64,000 nt of DNA from Bradyrhizobium erythrophlei (GCF_900129505.1 NZ_LT670818.1:6791001-6855000), one strand, 5' to 3'; counted from the stretch's first letter, positions 25,959-33,421 are shown. The notes: a model not told the origin generated them from the sequence alone. Made by a program: numbers and translations.

Positions 25959-26576
25959 ATGGGTGACGACGGAGCACCATATGAGAAGGCAGTCGAGGAG
26001 ACCGCAAAGGCAACCAGCAACGCTGTTGATTTGATCCGTGAGGGCGGCCGTGCGATCGCGCCCGCGATAGGCAACATCTACGGTGTGTTGATCGGTGACA
26101 AGGTTGCCGCAGCACGAGAGCGCAGGCTCGACGAGATCACTCGCAAAACCAAGAAAATTCTTCAAGACCGTAAGGTCAAAGATTCGGTCGAGCTGCCAGA
26201 AGATATAGCAATTCCGCTTTTGGAAGCAGCCCAAAGCGAACCGCGCGAGGAATTGCAAGAGCTGTGGGCCCGTCTACTGGCAAACGCGATGGATCCTGCG
26301 CGGGCTGATCACGTGCGTCCAGAATTTGTTGAGGCATTGCGAAGGCTTCAGCCGGTCGACGTGAGAATTCTCGATATCGTTCAGAAAACGCTGTCTGACT
26401 CAAGCACTCTGCTACAGGTTAGTCAGATCGCGGAACGAACCAAATTGCGCCCATCAGCCGCCGAAGTTAGCGTGTCTCACCTTCAAGGGTTAGATATAGT
26501 TCGAAAAACGGGCGGCAATCACCTCGTTGCGCTAACGGACCTTGGGAAGGAACTGGTGGTAGCCGTCGCCCCATAG
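25959..26576 (+). CDS. DUF4393 (Abi-alpha) family protein
   Basis: The 205-residue protein matches what I know of DUF4393, annotated in some genomes as Abi-alpha, a name from abortive infection. Visible signs: a Gly/Ala-rich stretch IAPAIGNIYGVLIGDKVAAA near residue 32, the ARERRLDEITRKTKKILQ helix, PREELQELWARLLANAMDP near 95, and a winged-helix-like C-terminus ending ALTDLGKELV. A phage-defence role is suggested by the family name only. Its GC content appears lower than that of the core genes. It stands alone, 164 bases after the small membrane gene. Confidence 0.78.
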   Translation: MGDDGAPYEKAVEETAKATSNAVDLIREGGRAIAPAIGNIYGVLIGDKVAAARERRLDEITRKTKKILQDRKVKDSVELPEDIAIPLLEAAQSEPREELQELWARLLANAMDPARADHVRPEFVEALRRLQPVDVRILDIVQKTLSDSSTLLQVSQIAERTKLRPSAAEVSVSHLQGLDIVRKTGGNHLVALTDLGKELVVAVAP

Positions 26577-26732
26577 TGAGGGCAATCCTTCATCACGCGG
26601 GGCCTTCTTGGTACTCTATTTGATTGGCCACCAGAGAGAATGGAGTCACCTCTCTTCGCCCGGATGCACCCAGAGGTAAGGCGAGATCTCGCGCGTCTCG
26701 GTCAGCTTGATAATGTGCACCGGCGGCGCCGT

Positions 26733-26793
26733 GGCCCCAACCCGTAGCGGATTGTCGTAGCAACTCGGCAGCACTTCAATGGCGCATGCCCGA
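26733..26793. repeat. Dispersed repeat 'GTAGCGGATTGT...CTTCAATGGCGCAT', copy 1
   Basis: The strings GTAGCGGATTGTCGTAGC and CACTTCAATGGCGCATGCC lead into the gene at 26786. Similar strings occur at 32056 and 32897, and in inverted orientation at 36826-36860. Here the repeat is the 5' flank of an apparently intact start. Confidence 0.75.
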
Positions 26794-27190
26794 CCTCACC
26801 CGCCGCCGATATCCCGAACGCCAGGACTGCTGGCACGTCTACTATGGCGACGTGCATGTGGGGACGATCGCGATCCGCGCCGGCGTCCCGTTTGACGTCG
26901 ACCAGTGGGGTTGGGACTGCGGCTTTTATCCGCCGTCGCACCACGGCCGCCAGGTCCAGGGCACGGCCGAAACGTTCGAACAGGCGCGGGTCGATTTCGA
27001 AGCCGCCTGGAAGAAATACCTCCCGAAGTGCTCGCAGGCCGACTTCGACGAATACCGGCGATCGGTCGCCTGGACTTCTTGGAAATATGCCATGTGGGGC
27101 AAAGGCTGCAGGATGCGCGTCGGGGGGAACGATGGGCGCCGGCGCGTCGAGCGCTGCAGGCGCGCGCTTTGCGGGCATTTTGTCGGGTGA
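26786..27190 (+). CDS. Conserved hypothetical protein (WHVYYGDV family) with replaced C-terminus
   Basis: The first 105 or so residues carry a pattern I recall from many Bradyrhizobium proteins: RYPERQDCWHVYYGDVHVG, then QWGWDCGFYPP, then WTSWKYAMW. After the last motif (about 27107) the frame runs into DNA that on the other strand encodes the start of a helix-turn-helix protein relative. The final 28 residues (rich in Arg and Gly) are therefore probably foreign. Function is unknown. The N-terminal pattern with W, H and paired aromatic residues suggests a small compact domain. Confidence 0.65.
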   Translation: MPDLTRRRYPERQDCWHVYYGDVHVGTIAIRAGVPFDVDQWGWDCGFYPPSHHGRQVQGTAETFEQARVDFEAAWKKYLPKCSQADFDEYRRSVAWTSWKYAMWGKGCRMRVGGNDGRRRVERCRRALCGHFVG

Positions 27191-27202
27191 GGCGTTTTTC
27201 AT
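27090..27202 (-). pseudogene. 5' fragment of a helix-turn-helix gene (copy B)
   Basis: From the ATG at 27202 the minus strand reads MKNASPDKMPAKRAPAALDA. This aligns with the start of the complete gene at 23353 (MENITPPGTPAKRSLAVLDN). The similarity ends after about 35 codons, where the WHVYYGDV gene begins on the other strand. Only the promoter and N-terminus survive, so this is a recombination scar. Confidence 0.65.
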
Positions 27203-27330
27203 GATGCACTGTCGGCGCTGCCCGGGTCATCGCAACGCACTAGACGTCACGTTTTTGGAGCGGGCAGGATAGCCCGGCCATGACTCTAGGAAGGCCGCTG
27301 GCAAGTCCGGGATTCGCGGGCGCGTGGGCT
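27203..27330. repeat. Upstream repeat module, copy B
   Basis: The segment carries GGCGCTGCCCGGGTCATC, GCAACGCACTAGACGTCACG and ATGACTCTAGGAAGGCCGCT, matching copy A at 23354-23460 in the same order and spacing. It flanks the 5' gene fragment at 27090-27202. Confidence 0.8.
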
Positions 27331-27364
27331 CGTCAGCATCGATTTTGCGGGCCGGTTGGAATCG

Positions 27365-27565
27365 CTAGTGCGTTTGGGGTGACTTCCCATTCGCATTTCC
27401 CGGCCTCGCCTTGGAGTGCTCATGCTCGGCAATCCACTTAACCGCGTCATATTCCGCAATGAAGCCCTTGATTACTCCCGTTTCGCCATCGGGCCATAGA
27501 ATATCGACCTCCCAGCCAGATCCGGGATTTTTCCGCGCCCCGAAAGTTGGTCGCTGCTCGGACAT
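27365..27565 (-). CDS. Small conserved hypothetical protein
   Basis: The 66-residue product has a compact core, GSGWEVDILWPDGETGVIKG, then FIAEYDAVKWIAEHEHSK. The pattern of a WEV strand, a GE turn, and a helix with W resembles short proteins I recall in Bradyrhizobium (a W-x-V...GF...A-W-I layout). Function is unknown. It is the only coherent gene between repeat copies B and C. Confidence 0.6.
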   Translation of the reverse strand: MSEQRPTFGARKNPGSGWEVDILWPDGETGVIKGFIAEYDAVKWIAEHEHSKARPGNANGKSPQTH

Positions 27566-27810
27566 GCCTCGAATATGCGCCTATGGCGCCACGGTTCAAG
27601 GCAGCTATCCTGCCGCAATCAAACTGACCCACGACCGACGCCTCATGCGCTGTGACCGCTGTCTCGGTCTAAGTCGCTGATTTTGCTACTGGCAGGTGTT
27701 GCACCAAAGCATCAACCCGGATCGAAAATGAACGTCGGAAGCGAATCCTTTTGACTGTGCGACGGGACAGTTATTCCGTTCGAGCAGGGGTGCATATAGA
27801 CGGGTGTACA
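27566..27810. other. Interval without a supported gene
   Basis: Only short, compositionally random frames are present. It separates the leftward small gene at 27365 from the rightward one-helix gene at 27811 and presumably contains both promoters. Confidence 0.4.
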
Positions 27811-27906
27811 ATGAGCGAAGAATTCGCTTCTTACAGTTTTCTCGCGGTGACCGTTGCCGGCCTCGTCCTGCTTGGCTCTGGTTTGGTCGCTCTCGTAGTT
27901 AGCTGA
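27811..27906 (+). CDS. Possible 31-residue single-helix membrane peptide
   Basis: The ATG at 27811 opens a frame for MSEEFASYSFLAVTVAGLVL and 11 more residues to a TGA at 27904-27906. Almost all of it after residue 8 is one hydrophobic helix. The acidic N-terminus and strong hydrophobicity are coherent, but I see no clear Shine-Dalgarno sequence. Support rests on composition alone. Confidence 0.35.
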   Translation: MSEEFASYSFLAVTVAGLVLLGSGLVALVVS

Positions 27907-27954
27907 TCTCAGCCGCGGACAGAAGCTCCCGCCGATCTAATCGGATGGCCTCTT

Positions 27955-28020
27955 CACGAGCCTAGGAAGGCCGCTGGTGCGGGTCCGGTTCGCGGGCTGT
28001 CCAAGTGCCGGCCGTCGCGC
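27955..28020. repeat. Upstream repeat module, copy C (no gene attached)
   Basis: The strings CCTAGGAAGGCCGCTGGTGC and GGGTCCGGTTCGCGGGCTG match copies A, B and D. The helix-turn-helix gene that should lie on the left side is absent. On the right side the small gene at 28213 follows, as it does after copy D. Confidence 0.75.
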
Positions 28021-28212
28021 CAACGAGTCCGCGCGGACTGAGATCGTCCGACAGAACCCTGGAAGGCCGCGATGGTGTGATCAGATTCCAACACCGGCGG
28101 AAAATCAGCCCCCTCCTTGTTCGGGACACAGTTGTGCCCGTCGCCATTCGCACGACTGCGGGAAGGTGTTTGGCGATTGAAGGCGTCAAATCACCGCAAA
28201 CCCGGAGTTGTT

Positions 28213-28380
28213 ATGAGCATCATCCCCCTGGACGTTCAAAGACGGTGCGAACGGCGGTGGGCCGCTCGATTTTCCCGGCCGACGGAATCGGTCACACCCC
28301 AATTGCCGGAGAGGGAGAGCCAGCAGATCGCCAGGCCTGACAAGGTGCAAAAGAAAAACCCGCCGGGGTCATTGCACTGA
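28213..28380 (+). CDS. Small basic protein, PLDxxRRCExRWAARF family, copy 1
   Basis: The 55-residue product starts MSIIPLDVQRRCERRWAARF, followed by SRPTESVTPQ and a Lys-rich tail. It is a paralogue of the protein at 31764 (MSNIPLDLERRCEQRWAARF). Both start codons follow GTTATGAGCA. Both copies lie to the right of an upstream repeat module, so the small gene and the helix-turn-helix gene probably form a divergent pair. Role unknown; the RRC...RW helix is amphipathic and basic. Confidence 0.6.
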   Translation: MSIIPLDVQRRCERRWAARFSRPTESVTPQLPERESQQIARPDKVQKKNPPGSLH

Positions 28381-28471
28381 CCAAAGAGCGGTGCGTTGCT
28401 AGAATCCCGCAGTGTGCTGCCCTCCTCCTAGGCTCACGAATCGTCGTGGCCTGATCAGAAGGACGACAAAC

Positions 28472-28627
28472 ATGCACGCCCAAGACACCATTGAAGATCG
28501 CTGCGAGGCCTGCTTTGGGATTGGTCAGTTGGTGGAAATGAGACCGATGAAGTTTGGGGAAAAGATTGCCCTTCCACCAATCTGCACGGTCTGCAACGGC
28601 ACGGGTAAGAAGCCGAAAGCCGACTGA
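28472..28627 (+). CDS. Tiny CxxCxGxG zinc-finger protein, copy 1
   Basis: The 51-residue product contains CEACFGIGQ near residue 11 and CTVCNGTGK near 38. These are two CxxCxGxG motifs, the unit found in the DnaJ zinc-finger domain, here forming almost the whole protein. A relative on the other strand at 35763 has CPACDGTG and CEECLGKG. It could bind one zinc ion and act in folding or redox chemistry, but this is inferred from the motif. The ATG at 28472 is preferred over an earlier start, which would only add an Arg-rich lead. Confidence 0.68.
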   Translation: MHAQDTIEDRCEACFGIGQLVEMRPMKFGEKIALPPICTVCNGTGKKPKAD

Positions 28628-28736
28628 GGCAGGTCCCCGGCCCGTGCCAGTGTTAGCGCGTCGGCAGGCTGATTGCCTGCCGACCCCCGCCCAGGCTTCA
28701 ATAGCCCCATGCCCGCCCCGGAACAAGGAGAGCCGG

Positions 28737-28901
28737 ATGTGGGGCGTTCTAGTCGGTCTTTATATTGTAGTGATCATCTACCCGTTCATTGAAGAGTGGC
28801 AGCAGAAGCGCGCCGACAAATCCGCCTTAGCGAACATGCGCCGACATAGCGGCCTAGGGCATCGTTGGGACGCGACCAAAGGTCAATGGATGGACAAGTA
28901 G
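28737..28901 (+). CDS. Small membrane-anchored protein
   Basis: The 54-residue product has an N-terminal helix, MWGVLVGLYIVVIIYPFIEE, and a basic tail with RADKSALANMRRHSGLGHRW. AAGGAG at 28724-28729 is well placed for the ATG at 28737, which decides the start. It follows the zinc-finger gene by 109 bases. Family unknown. Confidence 0.62.
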   Translation: MWGVLVGLYIVVIIYPFIEEWQQKRADKSALANMRRHSGLGHRWDATKGQWMDK

Positions 28902-29327
28902 CCGAGCGCTCGCACCTCTGGGGTAAGAGAAAGGGGCGTGCCCGGCTACCCGGCCCATACGCGACGCGGACGCCGTTAGGTAGCGACCGATTCGTGGCGA
29001 AAACCATTCTGCAAGAAGGCATAACGATGCTGATGCCGTCGACCATGGTAACCAGAGCCCATCGTGTCGCCGAGCCACTTCGCCGACCCTGACGCCGCTT
29101 CCGTCCTACCCCCAAAATTGCGCAAAGGCGGGGCCGTGCTTTCTTCCAGTCGATATCGTGCGAGCGCCGCGATCCGTACAGCCCGGGGGCCGGGCGAGCT
29201 TTGCGCAGTGGTTTCGAGGCGAACTTCTTTGCTGGTCACCTTCACGGCGCTTCCGTCTGTACGCTACCCCGGCGGATCGCGTGGGTGCGCGCCCGTGCCG
29301 ATGTCGGCGACACAACTGGTTAGCACT
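28902..29327. other. Interval without a secure gene
   Basis: Several overlapping frames on both strands reach 60-90 codons, but none shows a recognisable motif. A minus-strand frame starting with GTG at 29245 (MKVTSKEVRLETTAQSS) is the most protein-like at its beginning, then becomes Arg/Gly-rich. No repeat of the modules seen nearby was found. Confidence 0.4.
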
Positions 29328-29492
29328 TTACCGTTCGCCTTCCGCCTTCTTCGCGTACTGCTCTGCTTCTCTCGCCCGATCTTCCCACGCCTCGGCCATT
29401 TCAAGCAAAGTCTCTCGGTCTTTTTCATCCATCGATTGCGCTATGCGGACGCAATCGGCTGCATATTCCCGGTACATTTTCGCTTCTTTCAT
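29328..29492 (-). CDS. Small helical protein, YREYAADC family, copy 1
   Basis: The frame from the ATG at 29492 to a TAA at 29328-29330 encodes 54 residues: MKEAKMYREYAADCVRIAQ, then LLEMAEAWEDRAREAEQYA. Two amphipathic helices are predicted. I recall very similar short proteins in Bradyrhizobium (YRxYAxxCxxLA...LLxxAxAW). It is divergent from the related gene at 29682. Function unknown. Confidence 0.68.
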   Translation of the reverse strand: MKEAKMYREYAADCVRIAQSMDEKDRETLLEMAEAWEDRAREAEQYAKKAEGER

Positions 29493-29681
29493 GCGACTGT
29501 CTCCCTCCAGCCCTCACCGGAGGAAGAACGCCTGATGGCGAGACCCTGTTCGGAGCGGTTTCAAAATCGTGACAACGGCATTTTGTGGAACAAATAGCAC
29601 TTGGAACTTGGGGAACGAAAAAGTGCTTGGAACAAATTGCGCTTGAAGCAATTACGAAGGAAATCCTCGGGGCTCGCGTCG

Positions 29682-29855
29682 ATGTCATCCGCCGACGAGT
29701 ATTACGCGTACGTCGGGCAGTGCATCGCGCTCGCCTCAAAGTGCTTACACCCCGCGGATAAGGCCCGTCTATTGCAAATGGCGAAAGCATGGCGCGACTT
29801 GGCCGAAAAGTTGGAAGCTAGCCAAAACAAACCCGCCGCAAAAGACTCCGCGTAG
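29682..29855 (+). CDS. Small helical protein, YREYAADC family, copy 2
   Basis: From the ATG at 29682 the 57-residue product reads SADEYYAYVGQCIALASKC, then KARLLQMAKAWRDLAEKLEA. The spacing of Y-x-x-Y, C, and LLxMAxAW equals that of the divergent copy at 29328. A start further upstream would add a basic lead without similarity to the partner. The pair is separated by 189 bases that must hold both promoters. Confidence 0.66.
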   Translation: MSSADEYYAYVGQCIALASKCLHPADKARLLQMAKAWRDLAEKLEASQNKPAAKDSA

Positions 29856-30103
29856 TTCCAACCCCCATCCCGCACCAATCTCAAATCTAAGCTGTAGCTC
29901 GCGAGCAGTATCGCTACACTCATGATGTGCGGTTGGTCAAGTTCCGTACATATCATTGTGGCCCTGGGAACACAGTGGCTTCCTTAAGGTTCGCTTTTGG
30001 AAATCCCCCGGAACCCGGAGGTGGGTTCAACGTTCGTGATGCGGCTTGCTGTAACCTCGGGGGAATTTTTGCGTGCCATCAACGTGCCATCAAGGAGGAA
30101 ACG

Positions 30104-30616
30104 ATGCGGATGCCATTTGCACTCTCTCTTGCCCTATTCTCGGCCACATCGACGATTGCACACGCGCAAGATCAGACTGTGTCCGTGGGGTCCTGGACGA
30201 TTGCGACTTCCTCGAAAGCTGACAAGTTTGACAGTTGCACTATGAGCCGGTCTACCAATGATCTCGATATAACGTTTCTACGGACTCATGACGGCTTGCT
30301 CCTGCTTCTTGATTCATCGAAATGGAAACTAGAGCGAGGGAAGACATACGATGTTACCTTGCTTGCGGGTTCGCGATCAGTTCAAACCAAGGCGTTGGCC
30401 GAAACCAAAAGCGTAACGCTCACCCTGGCAGACCGGGCGCTCAATGAGAGGATGCGCACCGCTAATATACTCGAAGTGAGAGGAGAAGGAGCGACGTTGA
30501 GGGTGCCGCTAGATGGAAGTACGGCCGCCCTTGGACGCCTGGAAACATGTTTCGAGAAAAATAGTCGCGCTGGAGTTGAGAGTAACCCGTTCGTTGCGGC
30601 GAACCGGAAGCCCTAA
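30104..30616 (+). CDS. Exported protein of unknown function
   Basis: The ATG at 30104 follows AAGGAGG (30092-30098) and gives a signal peptide (MPFALSLALFSATSTIAHAQ) and a mature domain of about 150 residues starting VSVGSWTIATSSKADKFDSC. A strand-rich pattern and two cysteines (FDSCTMSR and LETCFEKN) suggest a disulfide-linked periplasmic beta fold, as in IalB-like proteins, but identity is uncertain. The longer frame upstream lacks a ribosome-binding site. The C-terminus ends in SNPFVAANRKP. A remnant of another gene follows within 40 bases. Confidence 0.72.
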   Translation: MRMPFALSLALFSATSTIAHAQDQTVSVGSWTIATSSKADKFDSCTMSRSTNDLDITFLRTHDGLLLLLDSSKWKLERGKTYDVTLLAGSRSVQTKALAETKSVTLTLADRALNERMRTANILEVRGEGATLRVPLDGSTAALGRLETCFEKNSRAGVESNPFVAANRKP

Positions 30617-30653
30617 GTCGGCAACGCCCAAGGCTATTCCAGAACACGACACG

Positions 30654-30767
30654 ATGTTCGCCCGGATCGGCGTCATTAGAGCGTTGAACCGTCACGTCGA
30701 GCGGGTGTTCAACCCATCAGGCAAAGAGCCGCATTGGGGGCGTCGCGAGCTGGCCCGCGACCGCTAA
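30654..30767 (+). pseudogene. C-terminal fragment of the 'ELPxGR...KLARDR' family
   Basis: The frame reads MFARIGVIRALNRHVERVFN and ends HWGRRELARDR. This matches the end of the protein at 33784 (FAKLGIERAACRNVEGTFN ... RKLARNR). The N-terminal half is missing. A relative at 32704 has the opposite defect: it keeps the N-terminal half and breaks at the same place, the string ACGATGT. Confidence 0.6.
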
Positions 30768-30918
30768 CTTTCCCTAACGCGATCATCGGAATGAGTTCCT
30801 ACAAACGGAACCATCGACATTTTTGCATAAGAGACGCGCGCAATCGTCGCATGGCGCGCGAAACATTTACCGACCCGGTGGCTTAGTGCTTCGTGGGGCC
30901 TAACCGAGAGGGCCCGAA

Positions 30919-31098
30919 ATGGAACCCCACAGCAGAATCTCGGACAACATAGACATCGACCACAAGACTAGCCGGTCGATCTGCGACGAGGTGGGTGAGC
31001 GGTTGCAACAAGACCTTAGTCTCGAAGCCTCGGCTTTGCCGGCCTTCCTTGATCGTCTAATCGATGAATTGCGCAAGCGGGATGAAATGATCGCCTGA
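30919..31098 (+). CDS. Small acidic hypothetical protein
   Basis: The 59-residue product reads MEPHSRISDNIDIDHKTSRS, then ICDEVGERLQQDLSLEASAL, ending LIDELRKRDEMIA. I recall related short proteins in Bradyrhizobium with the pattern RISDxIxIDxxTxRxICDxVGERLQ. Two helices are likely. Function unknown. It runs toward the broken helix-turn-helix copy D. Confidence 0.62.
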   Translation: MEPHSRISDNIDIDHKTSRSICDEVGERLQQDLSLEASALPAFLDRLIDELRKRDEMIA

Positions 31099-31190
31099 AC
31101 AAGGCCGCTCTTGTTCACGAGAAGCGGCGTTCACGACAAGCGGCGACGGTTCCGCCGGGCCGCGCGGAAGCGTTGCGGTCCGTGGCTTGG

Positions 31191-31530
31191 CTATTCGGCG
31201 GGGGAAATCACCCGCATCGGCCAATCGCTCGGGTCGACAACTTCCCCTGGGCCCGGAGAGATATCGATTACGTATCCGGCTCTGATCTCGAGGTTGACGT
31301 TGATCGATGGGCTGTTGACTGGCTGGATCCCAGCGAGGCCGAGCACGAAGCTGCTGGCACGGTCGCGCACCATCGCGTTGTCGCTGTCGAGCAGTTCCTG
31401 CTTTACGGCGCCTGCTCTTGCCGATGCCATTGCCAGCGAGCGGATGACCTTCTGCCGCATGAACTCGGCGATGTGCGGCTTGTTCAGGGCACGGCTCAGG
31501 CTCTCCCGCGCCATTCCGACCTTCTCCGCG
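31191..31530 (-). pseudogene. 3' part of a helix-turn-helix gene (copy D) with 5' deletion
   Basis: The frame carries ARESLSRALNKPHIAEFMRQ and AGAVKQELLDSDNAMVRDRA, nearly identical to the gene at 22610. It ends ...MRVISPAE, which probably shows the natural C-terminus that copy A has lost. The first 60 or so codons are missing: the DNA passes from CTTCTCCGCG directly to CCGCAACGCACT, a deletion of roughly 200 bases relative to copy A. The helix-turn-helix is thus cut. Confidence 0.75.
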
Positions 31531-31645
31531 CCGCAACGCACTCGAAACGTCACGTTTTAGATTGGGCAGGACAGCCTCGCCATGACTCTGGGAACCCGCT
31601 GGTGCGGGTCCTGTTCGCGGGCTCCAAGTGCCGGCCGATCGGCGC
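31531..31645. repeat. Upstream repeat module, copy D
   Basis: It holds GCAACGCACTCGAAACGTCACG, shortened here as GCAACGCACT then CGTCACG, followed by CATGACTCTGGGAACCCGCT and CTGTTCGCGGGCTCCAAGTG. These match copies A-C in order. It is fused directly to the deleted gene on the left, and the small gene at 31764 follows on the right. Confidence 0.78.
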
Positions 31646-31763
31646 CGGCGCACGGTGCGCCACCGCCGATTCGTGGAGACGCCATTTTGGATGGATCTTT
31701 AAAGGCCCGTGCGCGTTGAGGCTTTCAACCCCGGGGGGCGACAGCAAACCCGGAACCTTAGTT

Positions 31764-31958
31764 ATGAGCAATATTCCCCTGGACCTTGAAAGAAGGTGCG
31801 AACAGCGGTGGGCTGCCAGATTTTGTCGGCCGACTTCGCTAGCGGCGCCCCAAAGCCAGCCTCAACAACAACAACAGCACCTTTCCGAACCCGCCAAAGC
31901 CAAAAGAAAAACCCGCCGGGTTAAAGCGGCGGGCTTGAGGTCTGCACCGGCGGCGTGA
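31764..31958 (+). CDS. Small basic protein, PLDxxRRCExRWAARF family, copy 2
   Basis: The 64-residue product starts MSNIPLDLERRCEQRWAARF and has a Gln-rich middle. Its Lys/Arg-rich C-terminus spans a hairpin (CCCGCCG at 31912-31918 with CGGCGGG at 31927-31933) that may be the gene's own terminator, so the true stop may be earlier in the ancestral form. It lies on the right of repeat copy D, as copy 1 lies on the right of copy C. Confidence 0.6.
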   Translation: MSNIPLDLERRCEQRWAARFCRPTSLAAPQSQPQQQQQHLSEPAKAKRKTRRVKAAGLRSAPAA

Positions 31959-32055
31959 GCGCGGGACCGAAGCCCCGCGCCCCTGTCGTTGACCGTTCTG
32001 TCACAAGATGAAATCGATGCAATTGTGAAAGACTAGTAACGGGCAGCCCCTCAGA

Positions 32056-32245
32056 CCCCAACCGGTAGCGGATTGTTCTAGCGGCGCGGCCGCGCTTCAA
32101 TGGCGCATACCCGCTCTCACCCGCCGCCGATCGCCGGAACGTCGACGGGTGGGCTTAACAAAACTCCGGCGCGTCACAGCCCCGCGCTGGCGAGCGTGGG
32201 CGTATCTCGGATTGATGCCGCAGGTTGAATTGCTACCTAATTCCC
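32056..32245. repeat. Chimeric repeat: WHVYYGDV 5' end joined to DUF3551 3' end (copy 2)
   Basis: The left part (GTAGCGGATTGTTCTAGCGG, then GCGCTTCAATGGCGCAT) is the 5' flank of the WHVYYGDV gene, with its start codon changed from ATG to ATA at 32104. It continues as LTRRRSPER and then joins, head to head, DNA whose minus strand encodes CGINPRYAHARQR, the end of a DUF3551 gene. The same junction occurs, inverted, at 36697-36845. No intact gene is present. Confidence 0.75.
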
Positions 32246-32372
32246 TGACGGGCGCAGCAGTTCCCGGCGTCATCGAGGCACCCAATGAGTAACCGCCCCA
32301 AAAAAATAACCTTAGGTGAGATGCGGCCGGCCGGCGTTCGCCTGTTGCCACCGGACGCCGCCACTCTCCAGT

Positions 32373-32600
32373 TTACATTCCGTGGCTCTGGAATACCTTC
32401 TGGCAACTCTTGCTCAGCTTTTGGCGATTTTGCTGCAAACATTGCTGAACCGCACTGTCGTCGCCCAACTGCTTCCGGCAAAATCGCTGTGCGTCTCGCG
32501 TGCACGCCTGTTGCTCCTGCGGGGTGCCCATATGGCCCTGAGCCAATGACGATGACGCTCCGATCAGTAACGCGATAGCGGCGAGCACTAGTTGGCGCAT
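32373..32600 (-). CDS. Small secreted cysteine-containing protein
   Basis: The 75-residue product has a signal peptide (LVLAAIALLIGASSSLAQG) and a mature part with four cysteines in the pattern ACTRDAQRFCRKQLGD, then QQCLQQNRQKLSKSCQ. The C-x7-C ... C-x11-C spacing suggests two disulfides in a helical hairpin. I recall similar periplasmic proteins in Bradyrhizobium of unknown role. Start at the ATG 32600 gives a normal signal peptide. Confidence 0.72.
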   Translation of the reverse strand: MRQLVLAAIALLIGASSSLAQGHMGTPQEQQACTRDAQRFCRKQLGDDSAVQQCLQQNRQKLSKSCQKVFQSHGM

Positions 32601-32703
32601 CGATCATCTCCATGAATTTGTGTCGAGACCCAATTTCAGGATAAAGCGGCGACCGTTGCGCGGTTCCCTCCGGTTCCGGTTTGATTTCCTCGGAGCGAGG
32701 AAG

Positions 32704-32928
32704 ATGTCAAAGCGTACAGGCTGGGGCTGTGAATTTAACGACCCAATCGAGTTGCCGGGTGGGCGCAAGCTGATCACACTGGAGGACGCCGGCAACTACA
32801 TCACGAAGCTTCCCAAGGCCGAGCACGAGGCGGCCGCAATGGAGGGCCTGATCCCGGTGGCGACGTCCGGCGGACCAACGATGTGCACCGGCTGCCCTCA
32901 ATTCTCAACGGGTAGCGGATTGTCCTAG
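32704..32928 (+). pseudogene. Truncated 'ELPGGRKL...ITKLPKAEHEAA' protein
   Basis: The frame begins MSKRTGWGCEFNDPIELPGG, then DAGNYITKLPKAEHEAAAME. The same pattern appears in the protein at 33784 (RTLRDAANFIRQLPKAERET). After GPTM the family sequence should continue FARIG; instead the DNA switches at ACGATGT into the dispersed repeat at 32897, and the frame ends soon after. Only the N-terminal half survives. Confidence 0.62.
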
Positions 32929-32950
32929 CGGCGCGGCTGCGCTTTCAAAC
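32897..32950. repeat. Dispersed repeat 'GTAGCGGATTGT...', copy 3
   Basis: AACGGGTAGCGGATTGTCCT and AGCGGCGCGGCTGCGCTT match copies at 26733 and 32056. It interrupts the gene at 32704 and ends just before the stop of the leftward universal stress gene. Confidence 0.75.
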
Positions 32951-32959
32951 CCTGCGCTA

Positions 32960-33421
32960 TCATTTATGTCCGCCAACTACCAACACCGGCAAGCTTCCAT
33001 CTACCAGGACCTCCGATGTTTGACTCCCCAACAATAACTTCCTGAGGCCGCGACGCCCATGAGAGGCCATAACGATTAAGTCGCACCCTCTGGACTTTGC
33101 TGTTTCGATAATCGCAGTGGCTGGATGCGCATTCGGAACATGCAAGAGTTCTGCAGATATCCCGATCTGCTCCGCCATAGATCGAGCCTCATCGAGCACT
33201 TTGCCCGCACGTTCCTTGCAGGCTGCATCAAAGCTATCAAACTCTTCCCGCGAGGGCATCCATCCCGAGGCGTGTCCGCTCCCATAGTCGACCGGCAGCG
33301 GTTCCGTTACGGTGACGACCGTCACTTTAGCGCTCAAGGCCTTTGCTAAAGCAATCCCATGCTTAACGCCTTTTCTCGCGACATCCGATCCGTCCGTGCT
33401 CAAGAGAATATTGGCGTACAT
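32960..33421 (-). CDS. Universal stress protein (UspA family)
   Basis: The 153-residue single Usp domain starts MYANILLSTDGSDVARKGVK. The ATP-binding pattern of the family, G-x2-G-x9-G(S/T), is present as ASHGRRGLRKLLLGSQTSEV near residue 120. Such proteins accumulate under starvation or stress. An upstream ATG at 33448 would add nine residues; the ATG at 33421 gives the usual family start and is preceded by AAGGGAG. It is a single gene amid debris. Confidence 0.9.
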   Translation of the reverse strand: MYANILLSTDGSDVARKGVKHGIALAKALSAKVTVVTVTEPLPVDYGSGHASGWMPSREEFDSFDAACKERAGKVLDEARSMAEQIGISAELLHVPNAHPATAIIETAKSRGCDLIVMASHGRRGLRKLLLGSQTSEVLVDGSLPVLVVGGHK

